Source: Macrotrachela quadricornifera
Lineage: Eukaryota > Rotifera > Eurotatoria > Philodinida > Philodinidae
Direction of reading: 5' to 3'
Assembly (NCBI GenBank): GCA_022393335.1
Contig: JAJEKB010021113.1
Coordinates: 100,451 to 164,450, forward strand
DNA length: 64,000 nucleotides
Shown here: in pieces, positions 23,047 to 33,878 of the stretch
How the letters are laid out: every line of letters starts with the position of its first letter
Position numbering within the stretch: the first letter of the stretch is position 1
Notes under the pieces: model-generated
What the model saw: only the letters and a program-made list of their open reading frames with translations
The model's database searches: none
What the model was told of the DNA's origin: nothing
Made by a program: the position numbers and the translations under genes

Positions 23047-25296
23047 GTAATGAAACGAAAACGAATGCTATTATATCAGAAAAAGTCAATTAGAAAATGA
23101 TTAGCCAGCCAATCAGCAAGGAATAACTAGAATTTATCTCGACAACCAAGGAAAAATAACACTTCTAATCAAAATGCTGGAATAAAAGACACAAAGTTTG
23201 TGTGACAACTGGCTGATATTGAAAAAGAATTACAAATTTTGCAGCATTCTTTGTCTGAGACCTGTTATATTCCTATAATGATCTGAAAAAGATGCAAAAG
23301 TTTCATATTTAAGTCTATTAGGAACTGTGCTAAAAAGTTATTTATACATCTCTCTGTCAGACTAGCGTTCAACTTTCAAGAGAGAATTCTCCGATTCACA
23401 AGAAAATAATTCTCCCTGAACATATCGAAGTTTATGTTTCGTTGATAGCTATCTATTACAAACTCAATTTCGTCATCATTCTAAAAAAGTTGCATTATTT
23501 TGAAAGTTTTGAATATCAGAATGTCAATGAAGTTTTTTCGAAATACCTGGTAGATTTTCTACAGACTTATTCTGTAAGAATCTCTGTGGAACGTCACAAA
23601 CGAGCGACTAGTCCCTCTCCCTGCCAAACACTCAAGCATTAGAACAAAACATTTCATAAGTTCACGACTGAATATTTAAAACAACACGTGCAAGTACACA
23701 CGTAAGAGTACAAAATTATTTTGGCTCTGATGTTCTTTTTACCTTAGCATAAACAATCAGACACACAACCTCGTTTTAGCTTTTTCCATATGACCCTTCC
23801 TTCAGTCAAGGGAGTATTTGCATCCTTGAGGAAGAGTACATATTGTTTTTTATAATGAATTTACATGCGAAGCAAGTTTGTATCTCCGATAAGGGGCATT
23901 GATTTGTCTTAGTATTCTAGGATCTTAATCAGTATTGATTACTTTACTAGTGGTATAAACTTGCACGGGATAGGAAGATTTTATTAAGATATCATATATA
24001 TTAGTACAGTAGTACAGTCAAACTAGTAACATTGATAATTGTATATCTCTACTTGGAAGATCTTGGAAACCGAACTCTTTAAGGACATTTAATAGCTCAC
24101 TGAAGTCTATCACTTGAGCATATACTCGATTCAAAAGTGAGAAGTCAGCAAGGGTGTTCCCTGGTAGATTTAACTCTACTTGAACAACCCCTAATTAGTC
24201 TCGAACATACTTAATTTTAATTAAAAGTAGAAATGAACGGCTAGTCGTGAATGGCGCCTCAAAGAGACGCCACTCACGACGAGCCGCTCCTCTATGTATC
24301 CATATTTCTTCATTCTTTGAAGCTTTCTCTATACGATCTATCTCATTTATCCTTGCGTCCTCCCATCGTTCTGCACGATCAGCCTAGACATTCTAGTTGC
24401 ATAACGTTCTTTACATAATTCACTATTAGATTTCTGAGTACTTAAACATTCAGCCTCAAAGCAATGTAATCAATCAAGAATTCATCATCGAAAACTCATA
24501 ATTAGTTGCAATTTAGGGCTGAAAAAATGTAATTGGAAAAGAGTATAAGCTCGCCAAATTCTGATTCATTGCATTTTCAACCTAATAGAATCTCAAATGT
24601 CCTAAACCTAACACTTGAAAATCTATTATTCAGTGAATTTTTCAACTCCAACACTTTTATTGGTTGAAAGCGCAACACCAAAAACCTTTAATGGGATTGA
24701 CTTCTCACTTTAAAAACTCTAACAGGTGAAGAAAACGAGCTCGAAAACATCCGATTCTATAAGATCTGCAGCCCAAAAAAGTGCTTGGTTCAAAGTGTGA
24801 CGTCAAACAAACTTTAATTGGGTCATTGCTCAGATTCCAAAAAACAGTTTTTTGTAATCTTGCATTTATTTAACCTGCGCGCTATGGCCTGGCACAATCA
24901 AACATGCGCACGAAATCCTATTAGTATTTTTGCTATAACTTCACTTTCGTCGAAAGAAAAAAATTATTCGAAACAATTCAAAAACTAATAGTACCGTTCG
25001 ATTCCACAGCCACGAAAACCGTGGCTGAAATGTTAATATTCGATTTTTTCAAAGTGACGATTTCTTGTTGTCGATTTCTCTAAGAACATGGATTTTTTAC
25101 CTTTGACCTGGCACAAACAAACACACAAACGCATTTCACTTTTTTCTGTGTCACCCTCCCTTCAGTTCAGGGGATTATCTAATACGTATTTGATTAACAT
25201 TTTTAATTGTAATCAAACGATAAGCAATTATAATAGTAGTTCTACCTATATTTCTATTAATGTCTCAAGATAATTAATATAAAATAAAATAATTAC
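23047..25296. other. Intergenic, with a short GC-rich hairpin
   Basis: No gene is recognised; the frame at 23442-23642 has no motif. The notable object is a hairpin at 24236-24293, listed separately. A smaller one is formed by CACAGCCACG / CGTGGCTG near 25008-25028. Confidence 0.35.
24236..24293. repeat. GC-rich hairpin
   Basis: GAACGGCTAGTCGTGAATGGCG pairs with the reverse complement of CGCCACTCACGACGAGCCGC around a short AAAGA-like loop. It stands out in AT-rich surroundings. It could be the tip of a mobile element or a structured RNA; nothing nearby decides between these. Confidence 0.5.
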
Positions 25297-25838
25297 CTTG
25301 ACATGCTCTGTTAAATGCTTGTTGAACAATTTTTTCATTTGTATTATCAAGTGAACCAGTTGCTTCATCTAATAAAAGTAAAGTAGATTGTTTCATAAGA
25401 GGATGAGTTAATGCAATAGGTTGTTTTTCACCACCACTTAATTGTATACTATGTTCACCAATAATTGTTTCCTATTTCTTAATTAAATATAATTGATTTA
25501 TATTTATAAATAAAAATAATTGTTAAATACAAACATTTGGTAATTTCATAATGAAATAACGTGCATTTGATTGTCTTGCTGCTTGTTCAATTTTTTGTCG
25601 AGGTGCATTTAATTTTTCAAATCGAATATTTTCATAAATACTCATATTAAATGAAATCTATTTTAATACAAGTTAAAGAAGACAAAAAAAGTAAATAAAC
25701 GTACAGATTCTTGACTAATAATTCCAATATTTTGTTGAAGTTGTGTAAGATTATAATGTTTAATTGATTGTCCATTTATTATTTTACCAGAAGTTAGTTC
25801 ATAGAAATGAAGTATAAATATACAACTGTTTATACAAT
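25297..25838 (-). pseudogene. ABCB-type (P-glycoprotein-like) transporter nucleotide-binding domain, degenerate
   Basis: Three minus-strand exons in phase: about 25838-25705, 25657-25535 and 25471-25297, with GT-AG introns. They encode FILHFYELTSGKIINGQSI (following Walker A), the Q loop in NIGIISQES, the NMSIYENIRFE block, the ABC signature QLSGGEKQ, and Walker B LLLLDEAT followed by GSLD. This is the order of an ABCB half-transporter ATPase. Defects: at the Walker A position the frame reads DDCINSC, lacking the P-loop glycines and lysine; a stop lies just upstream; the residue after SGGEKQ is Pro instead of Arg; and a repeat (25893-26206) sits immediately upstream. ATP hydrolysis is not expected. 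It is a remnant of an export pump gene. Confidence 0.7.
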
Positions 25839-25892
25839 CATCTTAACACTATTATCTCTCGGTTTTTAATATATATATATATTATTATTTTG

Positions 25893-26206
25893 AGTACTCT
25901 GGTCAAACAAGCGCGGTCATCAACGACCGTACACGAAAAAATACGACGATTTTCCTGCAGTCGTATTACGATTGTATATCTCCGTCTCGTATACGCTGAA
26001 ATACGGAAAAAAAGACGATCGTTTACTGTGTCAGTGAATAGTGGCCGTATACGATCTCCGTATTTCTCCGTATACGACACGAAAACATACGATCGTAATA
26101 CGGTCACAGATAATACGGCAAAATATAATCGTAGACGACCATAAGTTTTACGGATACCATCGTATATGACCGTTTATGGAGGCCATAATGTTCAATCTGG
26201 GTATAC
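25893..26206. repeat. TACGRC-rich short inverted-repeat element, copy B
   Basis: A CGT/ACG-rich island with many copies of words such as CGTATACG, ATACGAC and GACCGTA. Its right end (GGCCATAATGTTCAATCTGGGTATA) is similar, in inverse orientation, to the left end of copy A at 6694. It sits exactly where the ABCB transporter reading frame is lost. Open frames on both strands here (25838-26144) arise because the unit is nearly self-complementary. Confidence 0.55.
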
Positions 26207-26703
26207 ATTACTAATATGATCAATTACAACTATTATCATGTCATCTTAATAGATGGTTCAATGAATAACATTATGATTTAGAATGAAAACTTTCTTAGAT
26301 ATCGCTATTAAATTAATTAAAATTAAAATTATATGAACTTGATAAAAAATTTCTACCATAATCATCTTCTAGTATATTGATTTTTCTCTAAATAACTTGA
26401 TTCATAATATTTTATTATCACCTATCTATTTCTATGTTTTCTCTTTGCTTTTCTTTTTCTATCATTAATTTTGTTTATTGTAAAATTATTAAAAATTTTC
26501 ATATCGTTGTTTCTGGTGATGTATTCAGAAAGGACACAAAAGCTTGAATCTTTAATTTCTTGCTTAGAAATAAAATCATATTTGTGGCGGTTATATATGA
26601 AATTTTCATTTAATATATGTAACATAAATATCAAGCACATAAACACTCACATACGAGATATGTAATCTATAATAAAAAAATATATTAAAAAAAAATATTT
26701 TAC
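26207..26703. other. Intergenic or former intron, nothing recognised
   Basis: Strongly AT-rich, lying between the two parts of the ABCB remnant. Frames at 26422-26665 on both strands have no motif. Confidence 0.35.
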
Positions 26704-26864
26704 ACGAAACTTATCACGTTTGAAGTAATTAAAAACAACATTCCTTAATTGTGCAACCTAGGAGAATAAAATAAAAATAGAATTTAAACATTTAATTCTT
26801 ACTTTATAAATATTTTCAGCTAACACTTGAATGGTTAACAGTGTTGCACCACCCAGACACGTAG
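26704..26864 (-). pseudogene. Possible ABCB transmembrane-domain exon remnants
   Basis: Two short minus-strand blocks, up to 26864-26813 and 26757-26704, are separated by a GT-AG intron (GTAAGA...CTAG). Joined, they read TIQVLAENIYKVAQLRNVVF followed by NYFKRDKFR. The pattern of an aromatic/acidic turn, Arg-rich loop and YFxR fits the first intracellular loop of an ABCB membrane domain. The block lies on the same strand upstream of the ATPase remnant. The upstream end runs into sequence resembling a transposon edge (CACGTAGCCAG). Assignment is tentative. Confidence 0.3.
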
Positions 26865-27050
26865 CCAGATATTTTCTCAAAGGGGATCACCATCTAGAAA
26901 AACTGTTTTTCGGTTGGCAATATTTGAGCGACCCGTATCTTCCTCCAGATGTTTGCATTTTTCTTGAAGGTGAGGGAGATCAATCTCCTTAATCCATCCC
27001 CCGAGTACGTCTCTGACATCACCTGCAATACTTCTACCACCTATATTATA

Positions 27051-27369
27051 CTACTTGAAATACCAGTAACTCTGGTTAAGACAACTCGATATGCCTAGAA
27101 AGAGAAACTTGTATTTGAAAAAACAAGATAAAAACCCAACCGGAGTGTTCAATTGTATGTTAATATGATAATTCTTGATTATTTTATTGACTATTTGAAA
27201 AGCTTCACCAACTTTTACTGGATCATTTGGTGCCATTTTGTTAACCAGTGTTTTCAACCAATTAACTCGAGCATCTCGTGATTGATCAGCCTAAATAATA
27301 AAACAAATCATCAAACAATAATATATTGATTTAAACCTCCTGAGTTACTGCCATCAATATTTTCTCGCT
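27051..27369 (-). pseudogene. EDC4/Ge-1-like C-terminal fragment
   Basis: Two exons, 27369-27337 and 27290 to about 27140 (open to 27051), join in phase through an intron ending TTATTTAG. They encode KILMAVTQEADQSRDARVNW, LKTLVNKMAPNDPV, then GEAFQIVNKIIKNYH. The R-x-x-WL...M-x-P-x-DPV pattern followed by a helix is reminiscent of the C-terminal domain of EDC4, the scaffold of mRNA decapping. The rest of that large WD40 protein is missing, so this is a fragment. No in-frame start is evident. The resemblance is from memory of the family pattern and needs a profile search. Confidence 0.35.
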
Positions 27370-28589
27370 CTATAATTTTTCCGTGAAGGCTTTACGCTGG
27401 AAGGCAAAAAAAATACGGAGGCAAGGAAGAATAAGAATACTATGGACGAACATAAGGGCAAACAAGAGAAAAATATTCTTACCATTTTTTTCATTTTTCT
27501 TCTTGATCGATAGCAAATGACCAATTGAACACCAGCAATGATATTTTATGTGTGATGTGTACACCTTATATCTTCGAAGGAATAAGATTTATATGAAACA
27601 GAAACATTGTTTATAGTCTATATTTATAGCAGAATAGACCACTAGATTATCGTAAAGCGCGTGACGGATACATTCGACACGTCCATCTATATTTTTTCTT
27701 TCTTTGAACTTTTATTAATCGAGGTTTATTCTCTATTATGATTTACATAAGTACATAGTATTTATTACTATAAAATAGAATACAGACGATCGATGATAAT
27801 TATTTACATGCCTTGGATAAAATAGAAGAAATAGAAATTATAGATCAATCCTCGATCTTTTGCGAAAGTTAATATTTGATCTTGAAGGCATTCATGAACA
27901 AGGACACAAATACTGGAAATTAGACTTTTCAAAAAATTACTTTCTCGATATTTCGAATGATTTTGATTTGTTTTGTTGTAAAATTGATAGCAAATAAAAA
28001 TTATGATCTGTTTTTCCGTTGATCTCTTCTAGTATACTAAATTCATGATGTATTGAAAACTTTCAGGTAATATTTGTTTCAACTGTTGATGTAATGGCTG
28101 TTTTGTATCAGTACAGAGAATCTTTAGATGAATGATGAATTGATCTAACATCACTGCAGTTTGTTTTAATATCATAAAACAAATTGATTAGATCCCATCA
28201 GTAGTAATATTGACTTTTAAATCTATGTAAAAAGAATAGTATAGAAAGAATTTATTAGACATATATATGCGTCATCGATAAGAAACGAATTAAACTTACT
28301 TTTATGTTCTAATTTATGTTTGAAGAAATGTTGGCATATAAATAATGAAAAAATTAGATTGAGTCAGTCGACAAATGGTTCAATTTTTTTTAATTTCTTT
28401 AGGTATTTGAAAAGAAAAAAAATTGTTTTTAACTAAATTATTTTTTCATATTTTCAAGAAGACAACAATAGAATTTTTTGTCACATGTATTTTGACAGTA
28501 ATTTTCTATGCATAATGTAACACTTTCCATGATTTGAATTATGTTCTACATTGTTGTATTTGCCAAATCTGTTAACATTTCAGAATTAA
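27370..28589. other. Intergenic, no gene recognised
   Basis: Low-complexity AT-rich sequence. The last part (28300-28589) may continue the stop-riddled frame to the right, with several stops and no identifiable motif. Confidence 0.3.
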
Positions 28590-29578
28590 GTATATTTTTT
28601 CTTCTTCTTCCATAAAATTCCACAAATAAAAGTCATTTTGATGTTGTCCACTTTGACATTCATCTGTATTTGAATCTATTCAAGATTCAAAATCATTTTT
28701 ATTAAATTCTCTTTTTAAATTATATAGTTGTTTAATAATTTTACTATCAATAAGTAATGTTTGAAAAGAATTTTCAATTAAAGAAGAATGAATCAACGAT
28801 GATTGTATCAGATTATCATGCATTATATTATGCCTTAAATGATTCATATCAATTAATATTGTATTTTCTAAGAATCAAATAAGACCATTTACAATCATAC
28901 TTTTATTATAATATTGTTTATTAATTTCATTTAATTTATATAATGGATTATTCTTATTTCCTATGTCTTTCCGTATATCTTCATTTGACTGACTCGAATA
29001 TTTTTTATCAGATTCTTTGTTAAATTAAATACGAAAAAGTTCATGTTGAAAATTTATAAGATTATCTTTAATCACATCAAATATACAGTCTAAAAACAAA
29101 AAAAGAAGATTATATTAATAATAATTCAGTTATCAAAAGCCTCTAGTAATTTGTCAGTTGCCATCAAAATATCTTTAAATTTCTGGCTATTAACTATCCG
29201 ATGATTGTTCCAGTCTTCAAGTAATGTCTCGCGATGATTGTGATCATTTGGATTTCATATTTGTCTTTTGACTATGAAATATTCAAACCATTTTATGTCG
29301 TATTCACTTGCAGTATTTTTCAGTAATGATTTATATAAAACTTCATATTTGTATATGTAATTTAAGAATTGAAATTTATGAATAAAAAAAACAAATACAA
29401 TTTTTTCCATATTACCCATTGTGACTTCTAATTTGTCAAAATAATCTTTTACTTTCATTTTCAATACATTGCTATTTATGATTGTTGATTGAATAGTTGA
29501 TAGAAAGTGTTTAGTGATCTCATAGTTACTTGGAAAGTTTTTTTGTAAAAAATTAATTAAAAACACAATGTTTTCCAA
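28590..29578 (-). pseudogene. Broken protein gene of unknown family, single frame with several stops
   Basis: On the minus strand a protein-like reading runs from about 29600 to 28590. Segments include NIVFLINFLQKNFPSNYEIT, PNDHNHRETLLEDWNNHRIV, RKDIGNKNNPLYKLNEINKQ and ECQSGQHQNDFYLWNFMEEE. In-frame stops occur at 29257-29255 (TGA), 29027-29025 (TAA), 28877-28875 (TGA) and 28682-28680 (TGA). One probable intron (about 29146-29090) has a normal acceptor but no GT donor. I do not recognise the family. Few frameshifts beside several stops suggests a fairly young loss, perhaps of a large helical protein. Confidence 0.45.
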
Positions 29579-29687
29579 ATCAATTAAATGGAAACTTATT
29601 AAACGATAAAAATAATTTATGTTAGAGTTTTAATAATTATACCAATATATATTTTTATAAAAGTTGTATTTACACTTTTCTTTATAG

Positions 29688-29919
29688 TGGAATATTTAAT
29701 CAATCAAAAGTAATTCAACCAGAAGGAAATAATGATAAAAAAATAGATATAGATACATTCTATGATGTAGTTAATATATCGAATATGTAAAAGTAAAACA
29801 AAAAAACATTTTTTTTATTTGAAATAAATTAAATTTATTATTTTAGAAATTCAAATGTAACAAAACAGAAGAAAAAATCATATTATACAGTTAAAAGATT
29901 TAAAGCAGTTATTTATTGA
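29688..29919 (+). pseudogene. Two-exon 3' fragment of an unrecognised gene
   Basis: After a good acceptor (TTCTTTATAG) an exon encodes GIFNQSKVIQPEGNNDKKID and DTFYDVVNIS. A GTAAAA...TTTTAG intron follows, then NSNVTKQKKKSYYTVKRF and a TGA stop. Phase is conserved across the intron. No upstream exon on this strand could be found, since the left neighbour reads on the other strand. It is probably a severed 3' end. Family unknown. Confidence 0.35.
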
Positions 29920-30236
29920 TATATTATTTATGATGTTTGATATAAATAATTATTTGAAAATATATTTTGATAAAATTATCTATACACAATATCAACACAT
30001 ACCATTCATGATATATATCCAGGTGATTCGATCCGACAATCGGATCGTATCGAATCCGATAAAGTGAGTTCGATCTGAGTAATAATAAACTAAACGATTA
30101 GGTACATCAAAACAAAAACAAAATTAGAATACTTCATATTTTTGTTTTACTTTTAATTTAAATATAAAAAGATATTTGTCTTTTTTTTTTAATATAAATT
30201 CACCATATTGTCGACCATTTTTATTCTGTTGTTTAG
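29920..30236. other. Short intergenic gap
   Basis: About 300 nt of AT-rich sequence with a small imperfect inverted repeat near 30016-30058 (GATTCGATCCGAC / GGATCGTATCGAATC). It should include the promoter of the Tudor-like gene. Confidence 0.35.
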
Positions 30237-31109
30237 ATGAGTAAAAAATCTACATCGGTCGCAATATTTTACAACATTACTCATGATTTGAAGCAGGTCA
30301 GTATAAAAGAATGTAGTCATTAATAATGTTAATTTCTATTTCCAGGACGATGAAATTCAATATGTTTTAAATGAGATTAAATCAATAAGTCAAACATTTA
30401 ATTACTCGAATAAAGTGCAATTCGTTAAGAAAGAAGAAACAAAACATATTGAAGAATGTAAAAAAATTATTTGATGATTTTCATGGTTGTGCAGAGAAAG
30501 TATTAAAATTGAAACAAAAGAATAAAATTGTAAGTGCAATTTTCAAAAATAAAAACAAAAATGAAATGTTCATTTTTTATATCTTAGACTTTGATACAAG
30601 CTGGAGAAAAGAAGAAATTATTAACTTTTAATAAAACAGCTTGTGATCATTCATTTTTTTATATACAGATATTAGCACATGATATATTAACAATTGCTGC
30701 ATTAAATGGTCATTTACAATTATGTGAAAAAACAAAATTAGCAATGAAAGATATCTTACTCAATATATCATATATTGTTTATCATAATAAAGGTTATTAT
30801 CGTGCTAAAATTGTTTCATATATCGATGATTGGTATATCTTACAAGATATAAATATTAATAATATAAATAGTGTTCCTGAAGATGAAATATTTCATGCAG
30901 CATCAATAGCAAAAAAATATCGCTTATATGATGTTTGGGATAGTAATCAAGAAAAAACAATTGAAGAAATAATAAAAGATATTCCATCAAATGAAATCAT
31001 ATCGACGATAACTGAACGTGCAGATGCTGAATATTTATTTGTAACACTTGTAAGAGAAAATAATGATGATGTTAATGATCACTATCGATCTGATAATACA
31101 ACAACATGA
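30237..31109 (+). CDS. Tudor-like domain protein, three exons, apparent +1 frameshift
   Basis: Exons 30237-30296, 30346-30529 and 30588-31109 have GT-AG introns. The N-terminal part is helical (DDEIQYVLNEIKSISQTFNY; KLFDDFHGCAEKVLKLKQKN). The C-terminal part has a Tudor/SH3-like barrel pattern, YHNKGYYRAKIVSYIDDWYI then PEDEIFHA, of the type that binds methylated lysine or arginine. SGF29 (SAGA complex) is one family with a similar helical-then-Tudor layout, but I cannot assign it. In exon 2 the frame shifts inside an A7 run near 30460-30467. Removing one A both restores the protein and makes the exon a whole number of codons, so this is either an assembly error or a real one-base lesion. The stop is at 31107-31109. 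Confidence 0.55.
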
Positions 31110-31744
31110 TAATAAACGGAAAATATAAAGCGTGTGGCATAAGTTCTGATCCTGTAGTGAAATATTTTTTTCTTAGGTTCCTGAAGTCGAAGAGAGTAAT
31201 GTATACAATAAATGTATACTTGATGTCTACATCTACTCAATGCTAGAATTTCAGCTTTCTGCTTCTTATTGTCACCGAGATAGAAACATTACCAAAATAA
31301 TAAGAATTTCTGCATTATAATTAGAACATACATGAATGAAAAAATTGTATGCCTACTATCACGTGTTCCTTCCGAGCAATTTTTGCTTTACTAGTGTAAC
31401 TCTTATGTTCTGTTACGTGTCATCATCGTTATGAATAGAAATAAATATATATGATCTATTTTCTCTGCTGATCGTAATGTTCAGAAACAACGAAATGTAT
31501 GAACCAATTACATGGAAAGTCAAAACTGATTCTCATATTGACTGAGTAAGTTGGTAGATAATTGCCGTTTTCCTAAATTGTACTACACTGTAAAAAAAAG
31601 GATCTTTACCAAACCAAAAAACAGATCCGCGGGTGGGCACACGGTCCGATCATTTGCTGGTTTCGTATTAAACTTTTCACATCAACTAAAAAGGAAGTTT
31701 CGTATGAGCTTATTCGCTCTGAACCTTTTGTCATCTACCCAATA
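31110..31744. other. Intergenic, nothing recognised
   Basis: The short frame at 31551-31745 lacks a motif. A CACTGTAAAAAAAAGG word near 31587 resembles the A-rich edges of the element at 32815-33737. Confidence 0.35.
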
Positions 31745-31949
31745 GTTGATGATGGAAACAGCTCCAGAGGTATTGAAACAGTTAAGTCTCCATATTGCAT
31801 CCATAAATTGATCTTATTTATATATGAAAAGCTACATAGAATTTGTGTACGAATTCTATGTGGGTTTTCATATATCAATAAGATCGATTTATGGATGCAA
31901 TATGAAGACTCATCTGCTTCAATACCTCTAAAGCTGTTTTCATCATTAG
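31745..31949. repeat. Fold-back palindrome of about 205 bp
   Basis: Arms of about 95 nt meet near 31850. The left arm reads GATGATGGAAACAGCTCCAGAG through CATCCATAAATTGATCTTAT to TACATAGAATT; the right arm is its reverse complement with few differences (GATCGATTTATGGATG, CTCTAAAGCTGTTTTCATCAT). No coding content. It is like the palindrome at 15988-16287 in design but not in sequence. Confidence 0.8.
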
Positions 31950-32315
31950 TTAAAAATAATACTTAATCGCCATATTGTTTCTTAAATTAATCTACAATAA
32001 AAAGCAAATCATTTAATTTTATATAATACAACAAACTTACCTATACAGCTTATAAGTGAGTCGATCTAAACAGAGAAAATAAATATGTTTATTTTCTATT
32101 AGTGAAATCTACCCATAATTTGATACAAAGATGGTTTCAAGATAAAACACGAGTTAATTTCGATTAGATGATAAATGTATCCACGAGTCGCATATTGAAG
32201 TCAATTTGTAACAGAAAAGAAATTCATTTATTTGAATACAATAAGCTTACTGATTAACTTGTGGGATTTCTGAAAATATTGGGTTCCGCAGTGTTGTCAC
32301 CGAACCTAAAACTGG

Positions 32316-32440
32316 TCACACGACATTTGCGCGCACGACTTTTCCGCGCCACAATTAAAAGTGACACTTCCGCGCGCCCTCACCCTCACTCAGACACACT
32401 GCGCGGAAGTGTCGCGCGTGAAAATATCGTGTCACGGATA
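32316..32440. repeat. GC-rich inverted repeat with CGCGC words
   Basis: The stretch CACACGACATTTGCGCGC...TTTTCCGCGC is mirrored by the reverse complement of GCGCGGAAGTGTCGCGCGTG followed by AAAATATCGTGTCAC. A third partial unit, GTGACACTTCCGCGCG, lies between them. It is the most GC- and CpG-rich 120 bp in the window. The overlapping open frame (32261-32497) is judged a by-product. Confidence 0.6.
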
Positions 32441-32539
32441 CTTTTTCATGAATTCACTCGTGTATATATAACCTACACCGGCAAAACAAAACGGTGAATG
32501 AGTAATGGAGAAAAAGGTTCCGTAATTTTTAAACGCATG

Positions 32540-32814
32540 CTTTAAGGTGCTATAGATAATGTTTTGAAGGCTAACTTGGAGTATCATTCGTAACTTTTTG
32601 AGGGCTGTCTCAGAGTAGTATAGGTAACTTTTTGACGACTCTCTTCGAGTACTATGAATAAATTTTTGAGAGCTATCTTGGGGTATTCTATATAATTTCT
32701 TGAGGGTTATCTCAGGATAATATAGGTAACTCTTTAAGAGCTATCTGGAGTACCATTAGTAGCTTTTTGAACCCTACCTTAGCTTACCATTAGTAACTTT
32801 CTGAGGGCTATCTA
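32540..32814. repeat. Degenerate tandem array, unit about 45-50 bp
   Basis: About six imperfect units are built on GTAACTTTTTGAGGGCTATCT then an AGTACTATAG-like part. Examples are near 32590, 32630, 32675, 32720, 32755 and 32795. It directly abuts the palindromic minisatellite element at 32815. Confidence 0.6.
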
Positions 32815-33737
32815 ACATTGTACAAAAAAAGAGGTGTTCTACCGAACTTTGAAGGTTTGATATTGTTTCAAGAAACAGTTTTAATTTTCGTAGCATGAAA
32901 ATTGTTTCGTAAATTTTCATACAGAATCTCATCCTCAGCCCGAAAATTGAATAAAGCTTCAAAGTTTGATTATGAAATCTTTGAGAAGTTCTCTGTATCA
33001 TGCGTTAAACTTTCAGCAGTTCCGTATCCTTTGTACAAAGCTGTTGATATCTTCTCAGAGCATCTAAAGGTTTCGTATAAGTTCTATAAAGTCATTCAAG
33101 GTTTTGTAAGTGCTGTAATAGTTCCGGATGCATTATACGAAACTATGTATGGTTTCGTAAAAAATATGTCGAATCATTACATCATTTATGACACTATGAA
33201 CAGTTCTGTACAATATAAGCTGAACCTTTTGATGTTTTACGAAACTTTCGATAGGTTCATATAAGATATGCGGAAGCTGTAATTGTTTCACGAAACTATC
33301 AGTGGTTTCGTAAAATATTGAAAGGTTCAGCTTACATTGTATGAAACTGTTCATAGTTTTGTAAATGATGTATTAGTTTGGTACATCTTTTACGAAGACA
33401 TGATTAGTTTGGTACAACGTGTACAGAACTATTAGAGCATCTACGAAACTATGGCTGGTTTCGTAGAATATATACGGAACGTTTAAATACTATGCGAAAC
33501 TATCAATAGGTTTGCACAAAGGATACGGAACTACCGAAAGTTCAGTGCATGGTGCACGAAACTTTCAGTGGGTTTCGTAAACAAACTTCGGAACCTTTTG
33601 GAATTTCTGGAACTTGAAAAGGTTCTCTATAATAATTACAAAACGATTTATATGCCACAGAACTTAAAATCGTTTCGTAGAACCGTACCAAGCCTTTAAA
33701 GTTCGGTAGACCTCCTATTTTTTTTTTCAGTGCACCT
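32815..33737. repeat. Terminal-repeat element filled with palindromic minisatellite units
   Basis: The ends are inverted: a run of A, then GAGGTGTTCTACCGAACTTTGAAGG on the left, and the reverse complement of AAAGTTCGGTAGACCTCC then a T run on the right. The interior consists of degenerate units of about 65-75 bp whose core is TTTACGAAACT...AGTTTCGTAAA, itself a palindrome. Because units are self-complementary, open frames on both strands encode the same repeated FYET..SFVK-like peptide (32902-33264 plus, 33133-33354 minus). I do not regard these as genes. Confidence 0.65.
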
Positions 33738-33878
33738 GAAGATCGGTCTCTTGAAATGAGATCGAAATCGCGGATTGTGGTAGTTCCTTAAAATACTCAC
33801 CCTCAAGATAGTTTCAAATAATGAAGCATTAATTTAAAGCACCTGGAGAGGCTGAAATTTAGTCAAAACGCGTCGTGA

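Noticed and set aside
25838..26144. Opposed open frames of 84-89 codons
   Set aside because: They fall inside the TACGRC-rich repeat and have no motif.
28590..31109. Idea that the broken frame and the Tudor-like gene are one gene, or that the broken frame is an RNF213-type ligase
   Set aside because: They lie on opposite strands, and no RING or AAA motif could be seen.
32902..33354. Repetitive peptides FYET..SFVK on both strands
   Set aside because: They come from palindromic minisatellite units; the same peptide on both strands is a property of self-complementary DNA, not of a gene.
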